DNA of 64,000 bases, from contig NZ_JAGJBY010000001.1 in NCBI RefSeq assembly GCF_020010905.1, positions 5,476,001 to 5,540,000 on the forward strand, given 5' to 3'. A model generated the notes under the pieces. That model was not told where the DNA came from. It ran no database searches and worked only from the letters and a program-made list of their open reading frames with translations. The translations under genes were made by a program, and so were the position numbers. Of this stretch, positions 1-6,997 are shown one piece after another; position 1 is the stretch's first letter; each line of letters begins with the position of its first letter. Source of the stretch: Streptomyces acidiscabies. Its GTDB lineage: Bacteria > Actinomycetota > Actinomycetes > Streptomycetales > Streptomycetaceae.

Positions 1-470
1 GTGCCGCAGTAGGTGGCGTATCCGGGCAGCGGCAGGAACGAGGTCATGCTGCATACGTTGATGATGTGACCGTGCCCCTGCGCGGTCATGCGCTCAAGGG
101 CCGTGCAGACCCCGGTGATGGTGCCCAGCAGGTTGATCTCGACGATGTCGCGGTGCTGTCGCGGGCTGAGGTCCCGCGCGTGTCCGGTATGGGTGATGCC
201 GGCGTTGTTGACCAGCACGTCGACGACGCCGAAAGCGGCTTCCGCCGTCTCGAACGCGGTGCGCCAGCCTTCGGCGCTTCGGATGTCCAGCGCACAGGCG
301 GCCGTCCGGGGGCCCAGCGCACGGGCGCGGGCCAGGACGGCATCCTCGTCCACGTCGGTCAGCATGACGCGATGGCCGAGGGCGATCGCGCGTTCCGCGA
401 CGGCGGCCCCGATCCCGTTGGCCGCGCCGGTCACGAGAATGGCCCGGCCTTGGTCGGATATGTGGCGCAT
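1..470 (-). CDS. SDR family oxidoreductase, C-terminus beyond the window
   Basis: Short-chain dehydrogenase/reductase, expected to oxidise or reduce an alcohol/carbonyl with NAD(P) in the cytoplasm. The reading frame starts at ATG 470, preceded by GAGAGGAA at good spacing. It opens with the Rossmann motif VTGAANGIGAAV (about residues 13-24), then the acidic LTDVDED cofactor-specificity stretch, the NNAGITH motif near residue 88, and INVCSMTSF carrying the expected catalytic serine region; the YxxxK motif begins (GYATYCG) where the window ends. It lies 50 bp downstream of the SMP-30 gene in the same direction, so they are probably one operon. The substrate is unknown; its neighbours suggest catabolism of a sugar acid or cyclic alcohol. 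Family assignment is firm, substrate is not. Confidence 0.85.
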   Translation of the reverse strand, partial: MRHISDQGRAILVTGAANGIGAAVAERAIALGHRVMLTDVDEDAVLARARALGPRTAACALDIRSAEGWRTAFETAEAAFGVVDVLVNNAGITHTGHARDLSPRQHRDIVEINLLGTITGVCTALERMTAQGHGHIINVCSMTSFLPLPGYATYCG

Positions 471-520
471 GGCGGCAGATTCCTCTCGGTCGATCGTCCA
501 GTTCGGGTGGGACCTGATCG

Positions 521-1504
521 TCATCGCGGCAGCCACAGCCGTACGATCTCGATCCGGCCGCCGCCCAGTTCGGCGGCCCGGACCGGGTCGTCCGTCGGCA
601 CGGTGGCGGCGAAGAGCGTCCGCCCGTCGGGTCCGGCCATCAGGCAGCTGAGGGTGTTCTGGCTCGTCGCGACCCGGTCCAGGACGCGACCGCCCGGGGC
701 GACGCGCACACATTCACCGCGCAGGGCGTTCGCGACCCAGATCGACTCGCCGTCGACGTCCCACGCGATGCCGTCCGGCGCGATCGGCGACGTGGAACGC
801 TTCGCGATGGCGGGGTGATCCAGGAGCGCCGAGATCTTGCGGGTGACGCGTCCGGCCGGCCCCGGGTGGTTCAGCAGCCGCCAGAGCAGCGGCGAGATCA
901 ACGGAGCCCAGGGCTGCGGCTTTCCGGGGATGCCGTCGGGGGCCCTGGGCAGGGTAGTGAGGCGCATGGCGAGGGTCTCGGCCACCACCAGGGCGCTGCC
1001 GTCGGCGGTCAGGAGGGTGCCGTTCGGGAAGAGCAGCGGCTCGGTCAGCCCGAGCAGGCTGCCGTCCGGGGCGAGGCACGCGATGGGGGTTCTTGGCGGG
1101 CCCGGCGGCGCGTAGAGCAGGGAGTTCGGGTGCTCGCGCGAGAAGGCGTGGTAGTCGAAGCCGAAGTTGCCGACGTAGGCCCGCCCTTGCGGATCGACGA
1201 GCATGTCGTTGACCGGACCGCCGACGACGGCGCGCAGATCGGCGTGCTCGACCAGCGTGCCGTCGGGCTCCCGCCGGTACACGCACCCTCCGTCCATGGA
1301 TACGACGAGCAGGCGGCCGTCGGGGAGCCAGCCGAGCCCGCCGGCCCGGCCGGGGACCTCCAGGACCGTTTCCGGTGCGCCGGTACCGCTCCAACGGTGC
1401 ACCGTGCTGTGTGCGAGATCGGAGAACCAGAGGGCTCCCTCGTGCCAGCGCAGGGATTCGGGCACGCCCAGGCCGCTCAACGCGACCTCCGCCGTCCATT
1501 TCAT
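521..1504 (-). CDS. SMP-30/gluconolactonase/LRE family protein
   Basis: Predicted six-bladed beta-propeller lactone hydrolase of about 327 residues. ATG 1504 is chosen because AAGGAG sits 7 nt upstream; a longer frame to 1576 would run into the operator. Family signatures are ESLRWHEGALWFSDL at the N-terminus, VNDMLVDPQGRAYVGNFGFD in the middle (metal-binding Asn and Asp region) and PDGIAWDVDGESIWVAN near the C-terminus. SMP-30 proteins open sugar or other lactones with a divalent metal. The gene is followed by an SDR and diverges from an aldehyde dehydrogenase and class II aldolase across a shared palindrome. This fits a pathway that makes a lactone by dehydrogenation, hydrolyses it and splits the product. 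The true substrate cannot be read from sequence. Confidence 0.8.
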   Translation of the reverse strand: MKWTAEVALSGLGVPESLRWHEGALWFSDLAHSTVHRWSGTGAPETVLEVPGRAGGLGWLPDGRLLVVSMDGGCVYRREPDGTLVEHADLRAVVGGPVNDMLVDPQGRAYVGNFGFDYHAFSREHPNSLLYAPPGPPRTPIACLAPDGSLLGLTEPLLFPNGTLLTADGSALVVAETLAMRLTTLPRAPDGIPGKPQPWAPLISPLLWRLLNHPGPAGRVTRKISALLDHPAIAKRSTSPIAPDGIAWDVDGESIWVANALRGECVRVAPGGRVLDRVATSQNTLSCLMAGPDGRTLFAATVPTDDPVRAAELGGGRIEIVRLWLPR

Positions 1505-1570
1505 CCAACCGCTCCTTCGTGACGCGGAATTGAAGAGAGTCCTCAGCCGTCCCACATAACTTGGACGCTC

Positions 1571-1592
1571 GTACAAGTCACTTGACTTGTAC
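1571..1592. promoter_or_regulatory. Perfect palindromic operator in divergent promoter
   Basis: Arms GTACAAGTC and GACTTGTAC (9 bp, perfect) are separated by ACTT. The site lies midway between the SMP-30 gene and the divergent aldehyde dehydrogenase gene, where one bound regulator could control both. No regulator gene for it is visible in the window; one may lie left of position 1. Confidence 0.7.
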
Positions 1593-1647
1593 GGGTGACC
1601 GTCTCATTCTGGATGAAGAGAAGTCAACGTTCCGGTGGGAGTTTTCC

Positions 1648-3189
1648 GTGGCACAGACGCGACCCCTCATGACAGACGGCCCCCCGACGGGCGTACGTAT
1701 CGCGGTGGACAACCCCGCCACCGGAGCGGTGGTCGGCCATGTCTTCGACGCGTCGGCGCAGGAGGTGGCCGAAGCGGTCGCGCGGGCCAGGCGGGCGCAA
1801 CGGGCCTGGGCGGAGCTGGACGTGCGGTCGCGCGCGGAGTTCTTCGCGCGCGGCCGTCGCTGGCTGATGGCGCACCGGCAGGAGATCACGGACCGCATCG
1901 TCGAGGAGAACGGCAAGGCGCAGGAGGACGCGATCGTCGAGATCGTCTACTGCGCCGGCGCCTTCGCGCACTGGGCGAAGCAGGCCCGGAGCCTTCTCGC
2001 CAGGACGAGGATCCGCTCGTTCTCACCGTTCGTTCTCGGCCGCAGCATGTACACGCGCCGGGTGCCGCTCGGGGTCGTCGGAGTCATCGGTCCGTGGAAC
2101 AACCCGCTGCTCAACTCCTTCGGCGACGCCATCCCCGCGCTGGCCGCGGGCAACACGGTCGTCCTGAAGCCCTCCGAACACACACCGCTGACGGCGCTGC
2201 TGATGGAGCGGATGACGCGCGAGTGCGGCTGGCCGAAGGACGTCTTCCAGGTCGTCACCGGCGCGGGAGCCACCGGCCGGGCGCTGGTGGACACCGCGGA
2301 CTTCGTGATGTTCACCGGGTCGACGAAGACCGGCAGGCTGGTCGCGGCACGGGCGGGGGAGCGGCTCATCCCCTGCTCCCTCGAACTCGGGGGAAAGGAC
2401 GCCCTGGTCGTGCTCGCGGACGCCTCCCTGGAACGGGCCGTGAACGTCACGATCCAGGGCGCCCTGTCCAACGGGGGGCAGATGTGCACCTCGGTGGAGC
2501 GGGTGTACGTCGAGGAATCCGTGTATGACGCGTTCGTCGATCTGCTGCGCAAACGGTTCCAGCAGGTCACCTCGGGCAGGCTGCAGGGGCTGGGCAGCAC
2601 CGACGTGGGGGCTGTGACCTTCCCCCCGCAGCTGACCGTCATGGAGGAGCACGTCGACGACGCGCTGGACAAGGGCGCTCGGGTGCTCGTGGGAGGCCAC
2701 CGTACCGACGGACCCGGCCGGTTCTTCGAGCCCACGTTGCTCGTCGACGTCGACCACACCATGAGGTGCATGCGGGAGGAGACCTTCGGTCCCACCCTGC
2801 CTGTGATGAAGGTCGCGAGCGCCGAGGAAGCCGTCCGGCTGGTCAACGACAGCTCGTACGGGCTGCAAGCCTCCGTCATCGGCTCGAACATGAAGCGCGC
2901 CCGGCAGCTGGCGGAGCAGTTCGAGGTCGGCTGCGTCACCATCAACGACGCCCAGACCAACTACATGGCCCTCGGCCTGCCCATGGGCGGCTGGAAGGAG
3001 TCCGGCCTCGGCGTCCGCCACGGCGCCGAGGGGATCGAGAAGTACACCAGGCTCCAGGCCGTCAGCGCGAACCGGTTCCCGATGCGCCGGGACATGCACA
3101 TGATCCCGTACGAGCCTTCGGCCTACCGGTTCATCCTGCGCCTGGCGGACGTCATGTACGGCGCCGGTCTGCGTGGCCGTGCCAAGTAA
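1648..3189 (+). CDS. NAD(P)-dependent aldehyde dehydrogenase
   Basis: Aldehyde dehydrogenase superfamily enzyme of 513 residues oxidising an aldehyde to its acid. GTG 1648 is preferred because GGTGGGAG lies about 6 nt upstream; ATG 1669 is the alternative, and the open frame further upstream crosses the operator. Visible hallmarks are GPWNNPLLNSF (cofactor pocket), LELGGKDA with general-base Glu246, and GGQMCTSVE with catalytic Cys280, followed by the EETFGP motif. The C-terminal extension after GGWKESG is somewhat long. A class II aldolase follows 33 bp downstream, so they are probably co-transcribed. The divergent lactonase/SDR unit suggests a multi-step oxidation pathway; the specific aldehyde is unknown. 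Confidence 0.88.
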   Translation: MAQTRPLMTDGPPTGVRIAVDNPATGAVVGHVFDASAQEVAEAVARARRAQRAWAELDVRSRAEFFARGRRWLMAHRQEITDRIVEENGKAQEDAIVEIVYCAGAFAHWAKQARSLLARTRIRSFSPFVLGRSMYTRRVPLGVVGVIGPWNNPLLNSFGDAIPALAAGNTVVLKPSEHTPLTALLMERMTRECGWPKDVFQVVTGAGATGRALVDTADFVMFTGSTKTGRLVAARAGERLIPCSLELGGKDALVVLADASLERAVNVTIQGALSNGGQMCTSVERVYVEESVYDAFVDLLRKRFQQVTSGRLQGLGSTDVGAVTFPPQLTVMEEHVDDALDKGARVLVGGHRTDGPGRFFEPTLLVDVDHTMRCMREETFGPTLPVMKVASAEEAVRLVNDSSYGLQASVIGSNMKRARQLAEQFEVGCVTINDAQTNYMALGLPMGGWKESGLGVRHGAEGIEKYTRLQAVSANRFPMRRDMHMIPYEPSAYRFILRLADVMYGAGLRGRAK

Positions 3190-3222
3190 CCGCACCACCC
3201 CTGATTTCGAGAGGCCAGCCCC

Positions 3223-4032
3223 ATGACCGTGACACCTGCCGCAGTCCCGCACGCGTCCGTCGGCTCCATGCCCGAGGGCGTCCAGCTGCCGCTGCCCCAG
3301 CAGAACCTGAGCGTCGAGGAGGAGCGCGAGATCCGCAAGCGGGAACTCGCCGCCGCCTTCCGCCTGTTCGCCCGCTTCGGGTTCTCCGAGGGGGTGGCCG
3401 GGCACATCACGGCCCGTGACCCCGGGAACCCGTCGGCCTTCTGGGTCAACCCCTTCGGTATGTCGTTCAGTCAGATCCGGGTCTCGGACCTGATCCTCGT
3501 CGACCACGACGGCACGCTCCTGGAAGGCAGGCGACCGGTCAACAACGCCGCGTTCTGCATCCATTCAGAGGTGCACCGGGCCCGGCCGGACGTGGTCGCC
3601 GCGGCCCACACCCATTCCCTGCACGGCAAGGCGTTCTCCAGCCTCGGCATCCCCCTGGAGCCGATCACCCAGGACTCCTGTGCCTTCTTCGAGGACCACG
3701 GCATCTACTCCGACTACCGGGGCGTGGTGAACGACACCGAGGAGGGCCGGCGCATCGGCGTGGCACTGGACGGGGGCAAGGCAGTCGTACTACAGAACCA
3801 CGGGCTGCTGACGGTGGGGGAGTCCGTCGCCGAGGCGGCCTGGTACTTCATCACCATGGAACGTTCCTGCCAGGCCCAGCTTCTGGCGATGGCTGCCGGA
3901 AAGCCGAAGCTCATCGACGCCGAGACGGCGAGGACGGTCCGTGCGCAGATCTCCGGCGCTCTGCCGGGGTGGTTCCAGTTCCGTCCTCTGTGGGACCAGA
4001 TCACTGAGGAACAGCCCGATCTGTTCGACTGA
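3223..4032 (+). CDS. Class II aldolase/adducin family protein
   Basis: Zinc-dependent class II aldolase fold, 269 residues, in the family of fuculose-phosphate aldolases and decarboxylases. Motifs seen are SEGVAGHIT (region of the catalytic acid), AAHTHSLHGK (two zinc histidines as HTH) and LQNHGLLTVG (third histidine). The first 35 residues are a low-complexity extension, and an internal ATG near residue 16 (SMPEGVQ) is an alternative start. The gene lies directly behind the aldehyde dehydrogenase and ends 15 bp before a strong hairpin, so the two form a short operon. Members also include ketoacid decarboxylases and adducin-like proteins without known activity, so the reaction remains open. 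Confidence 0.85.
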   Translation: MTVTPAAVPHASVGSMPEGVQLPLPQQNLSVEEEREIRKRELAAAFRLFARFGFSEGVAGHITARDPGNPSAFWVNPFGMSFSQIRVSDLILVDHDGTLLEGRRPVNNAAFCIHSEVHRARPDVVAAAHTHSLHGKAFSSLGIPLEPITQDSCAFFEDHGIYSDYRGVVNDTEEGRRIGVALDGGKAVVLQNHGLLTVGESVAEAAWYFITMERSCQAQLLAMAAGKPKLIDAETARTVRAQISGALPGWFQFRPLWDQITEEQPDLFD

Positions 4033-4046
4033 GGGACGGTATGAGC

Positions 4047-4096
4047 GATGCGGCCGGGGTCCGCCTGAGTTCACGGAGGCGGACCCCGGCCGCATC
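4047..4096. terminator. Strong intrinsic terminator hairpin
   Basis: Twenty-base perfect arms starting GATGCGGCC and ending GGCCGCATC flank a 10-nt loop, just after the aldolase stop. There is no T-run, which is usual for actinomycete terminators. It closes the aldehyde dehydrogenase-aldolase operon. Confidence 0.85.
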
Positions 4097-4383
4097 AACG
4101 GCTTGCTCAGCGACACGACACCAATCGCCGTGAACGGTGGAAGCGCGCGCCCCTGCCGAGAAGCGAGCGGAAACTCAATGCCTCCTCGCCGGAACCGGCT
4201 GCAAAGTTCGGACCGCGCTCGTCGTTGCCGGACGGCCCGCCTCCAGCGGCGCTCTGGTCGGGGGTGACGGCCGCGGCGTCGAAGTGATCCGTGTCGGTGC
4301 GGATCTCCGAGTCTCCCCTGGCGACGGGAGTGGCCTCCCGCACCCGGGTGTGTTGTAAGTCACCCATACTTGAGCGTTGTTAA

Positions 4384-4402
4384 TTAGGTTAGCCTCGCCT
4401 AA
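4384..4402. promoter_or_regulatory. DmdR/IdeR-type iron box
   Basis: The 19-bp element TTAGGTTAGCCTCGCCTAA closely follows the actinomycete iron-repressor consensus TTAGGTTAGGCTAACCTAA. It lies 33 bp upstream of the ATG of a siderophore-interacting protein fragment, the expected place for iron-dependent repression by a DtxR-family regulator. No such regulator gene is in the window; in Streptomyces it is encoded elsewhere. Confidence 0.85.
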
Positions 4403-4434
4403 TAGTAACCGAGGGGCGTACGAACCAGCCGCCC

Positions 4435-5010
4435 ATGGTGTACGAGACGTTGCAGGTCAGCCGGGTGGTACAGCTGACCCCGCACATGGTCCGCATCACC
4501 CTCACCGCACAGAACCCGGCCACCATGATCGACGCCGGGCCGGACCAGTACACGAAAATCTTCCTCCCCTTGCCCGGCCGGCGGAGCCCCTCCGTGCCGC
4601 CGCCGCTCGGCAACGGCGACGGGGTGATGAGCTGGTACCAGCAGTACCTCGCGATGCCCGACGCGCTCCGGCCCCCGATGCGCAACTACACCGTGCGCGC
4701 GCAACGGCCGTCGCTCGGCGAAGCCGACTACATGACCGATACCCAACTGGCCCTGGCCCAGCTCCCCAAGACCTACCGGCGCGGGCGCCGCACCCTGATC
4801 CGTGCCGACTCCGGCGGCGGCACCCACGAATTCCTCAACTGGCTCACCGCGCGCGGTCGGTGGCCGGCCTACTCGGTCGGCATGACCATCACCGACACCA
4901 TCCACCACGCCGTACTGAGGATCCCGGCATCGGCCTGGACACCCGCCGTCGCACCGGAGGCGAGATCCGCGTCGGCGCTTGCGTCGCCGAACTCGCCGGG
5001 GGCTGCCTGA
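4435..5010 (+). pseudogene. Siderophore-interacting protein N-terminus fused to IS1380 transposase fragment
   Basis: Residues 1 to about 93 are the FAD-binding half of a siderophore-interacting (ferric-siderophore reductase) protein: VYETLQVSRVVQLTPHMVRI and RNYTVRAQRP, the flavin-binding RxYTxR motif, are typical. The NADPH-binding C-terminal domain is missing. From about residue 95 the frame instead encodes IS1380-family transposase sequence (LALAQLPKTYRRGRRTLIR, then ADSGGGTHEF). The frame then runs out of register and stops at 5010. The iron box upstream is intact, so a chimeric, probably useless protein could still be made under iron starvation. Domain assignments are clear from the motifs; that the insertion killed the gene is inference. 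Confidence 0.8.
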
Positions 5011-5180
5011 CGAACTGGCTGAAGGGAATGCGCCAGCGATCGCCGGCTCGAACTGAGCCACCGCCAGCGCACCCGCTGCGAGGACCGCATCCGCAACGCC
5101 CGCGACACCGGCCTGCGCAACCTCCCCTCATGACTTCGCTCAGAACCAGATCTGGCTGGAGATCGGTCTGTTCCTGTCCT
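4717..5180 (+). mobile_element. IS1380-family transposase remnant, C-terminal half
   Basis: The segment encodes the C-terminal half of an IS1380 DDE transposase: LALAQLPKTYRRGRRTLIR, the catalytic Asp in IRADSGGGTHEF, YSVGMTITDTIHHAVLR, then in other frames GGEIRVGACVAELAG, LELSHRQRTRCEDRIRNA, RDTGLRNLP and DFAQNQIW. At least two frameshifts and a deletion separate these blocks, so it is not functional. The N-terminal half is absent here; a matching N-terminal fragment lies at 37859-38035. No terminal repeats were identified. Confidence 0.8.
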
Positions 5181-5357
5181 TGCGTCCCGAACGCGTCCCG
5201 AACGCGTCCAGGAGGGACAAGGAGAACCCGGCTCCCGGACGTTGCTCCGGCTCGGAGGGGTTTTCGAACTCCTCCGCGGTGGATCCCCCTTCCTCACATC
5301 GGGCGGATGTCGGGCCTCTGCGAGGTGATCCCGCTGGCACTGGCGGCGGCGCGAGAG

Positions 5358-6797
5358 TCACGCGTCCAGTGACGTCATGACGTGCTTGATGCGGGTGTAG
5401 TCCTCGAAGCCGTACGCGGACAGATCCTTGCCGTAGCCGGACTGTTTGAAGCCGCCGTGGGGCATCTCGGCAACCAGCGGGATGTGGGTGTTGATCCACA
5501 CGCAGCCGAAGTCCAGCTTCTTGGACATACGCATCGCGCGCGCGTGGTCCTTGGTCCACACCGACGAGGCCAGGGCGTAGTCGACGCCGTTGGCGTATTC
5601 CAGGGCCTGTGCCTCGTCGCGGAAGGACTGGACGGTGATGACCGGGCCGAACACCTCGTTCTGGACGATCTCGTCGTCCTGCTGAAGGCCGGAGACGACG
5701 GTGGGGGCGTAGAAGTAGCCCTTGTCGCCGACGCGGTGGCCGCCTGCCTCGATCCGGGCGTGGGCGGGCAGACGCTCGATGAAGCCGGAGACCTGCGTGA
5801 GCTGGTTGGCGTTGTTGAGCGGTCCGTACAGTACGTCCGGGTCGTCGGGCCGACCGGTCTTCGTGCCGGTGGCGGCCCTCGCCAGCGCCGTCACGAACTC
5901 GTCGTGGACCGATTCCTGTACGAGGACGCGGGCCGCGGCTGTGCAGTCCTGGCCGGCGTTGAAGAAGCCGGCCATCGAGATGCCCAGGGCGGCCTGGGCG
6001 ATGTCGGCGTCGGCGAAGACGACGACCGGAGCCTTGCCGCCCAGCTCCAGGTGGACGCGCTTGACGTCCTTGGCCGCGGACCCGGCGACTTGCTTGCCGG
6101 CCCGTACGGAGCCGGTGATGGAGGCCATCGCCGGGGTGGGGTGTTCGACCATCAGGCGGCCGGTGTCGCGGTCACCGCAGACGACGTTGAAGACGCCTTT
6201 GGGGAGGATGGATCCGACGATCGCGGCCATCAGCAGGGTGGAGGCCGGGGTGGTGTCCGACGGTTTCAGGACCACGGTGTTGCCCGCGGCCAGCGCCGGG
6301 GCGAACTTCCAGACCGCCATCAGCATCGGGTAGTTCCACGGTGCGACCTGCGCGCAGACCCCGACGGGCTCACGCCGGACGATGGAGGTCATGCCGTCCA
6401 TGTACTCGCCGGCCGAGCGGCCCTCCAGCAGGCGCGCGGCGCCCGCGAAGAAGCGGATCTGGTCCACCATCGGCGCCACCTCCTCGCTCGCCGTCAGCCC
6501 CAGCGGCTTGCCGGTGTTCTCGGACTCGACGGCGACGAGTTCCCCGGTCCTCGCCTCGAAAGCGTCCGCGATCTTCAGCAGCAGGCGCTGCCGCTCGGCC
6601 GGGGTGGTGTCGCGCCATGCCGGGAACGCGGCCACGGCTGCGCCCATGGCGGCATCGACGTCCGCCCGGCCGGACAGCGGCGAGGTCGCGTAGGGCTCAC
6701 CGGTCACCGGGTTGACGATCTCGATGGTCCGCCCGTCGGCGGCGTCCAGGGACTCGCCGTCGATGTAATTTCGCAGCGTGCGCAGAACGGTTGTCAC
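5358..6797 (-). CDS. Aldehyde dehydrogenase, aminobutyraldehyde-type
   Basis: Aldehyde dehydrogenase of 479 residues, close in character to gamma-aminobutyraldehyde/betaine-aldehyde dehydrogenases. GTG 6797 has GGAGA 7 nt upstream. Landmarks are APWNYPMLMAVWKFAPALAAG (cofactor region), LELGGKAP with Glu251, AGQDCTAAA with catalytic Cys285, and QNEVFGPV. It is the last gene of the minus-strand unit APC permease, dimethylformamidase small and large subunits, aldehyde dehydrogenase, separated from the large subunit by a 200-bp gap. In an amide or amine pathway it could oxidise an aldehyde formed from the released amine. This role is inferred from position; the chemistry is established for the family. 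Confidence 0.87.
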   Translation of the reverse strand: MTTVLRTLRNYIDGESLDAADGRTIEIVNPVTGEPYATSPLSGRADVDAAMGAAVAAFPAWRDTTPAERQRLLLKIADAFEARTGELVAVESENTGKPLGLTASEEVAPMVDQIRFFAGAARLLEGRSAGEYMDGMTSIVRREPVGVCAQVAPWNYPMLMAVWKFAPALAAGNTVVLKPSDTTPASTLLMAAIVGSILPKGVFNVVCGDRDTGRLMVEHPTPAMASITGSVRAGKQVAGSAAKDVKRVHLELGGKAPVVVFADADIAQAALGISMAGFFNAGQDCTAAARVLVQESVHDEFVTALARAATGTKTGRPDDPDVLYGPLNNANQLTQVSGFIERLPAHARIEAGGHRVGDKGYFYAPTVVSGLQQDDEIVQNEVFGPVITVQSFRDEAQALEYANGVDYALASSVWTKDHARAMRMSKKLDFGCVWINTHIPLVAEMPHGGFKQSGYGKDLSAYGFEDYTRIKHVMTSLDA

Positions 6798-6997
6798 TGG
6801 CTCTCCAGTCGGCACATAGGTGGCTCCTCGCGTGTTTCTTCGAATCCGGATCCGGCTGCTGGGGGCGATGTCGGACGACAGCCGCTGGGCCACGGGGGCG
6901 GGGACGGGGGCCGCAGCACCAGCACGGCGGCAACAATGGTCGGCTGCCGGGGCCGTGCATCCCCGCCGGCCGGATTCCCGAAGGCGGCAGGGGCGTC

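Noticed and set aside
5190..5215. Tandem copy of CCCGAACGCGT
   Set aside because: Only two adjacent units next to transposase debris; too short to call a repeat array.
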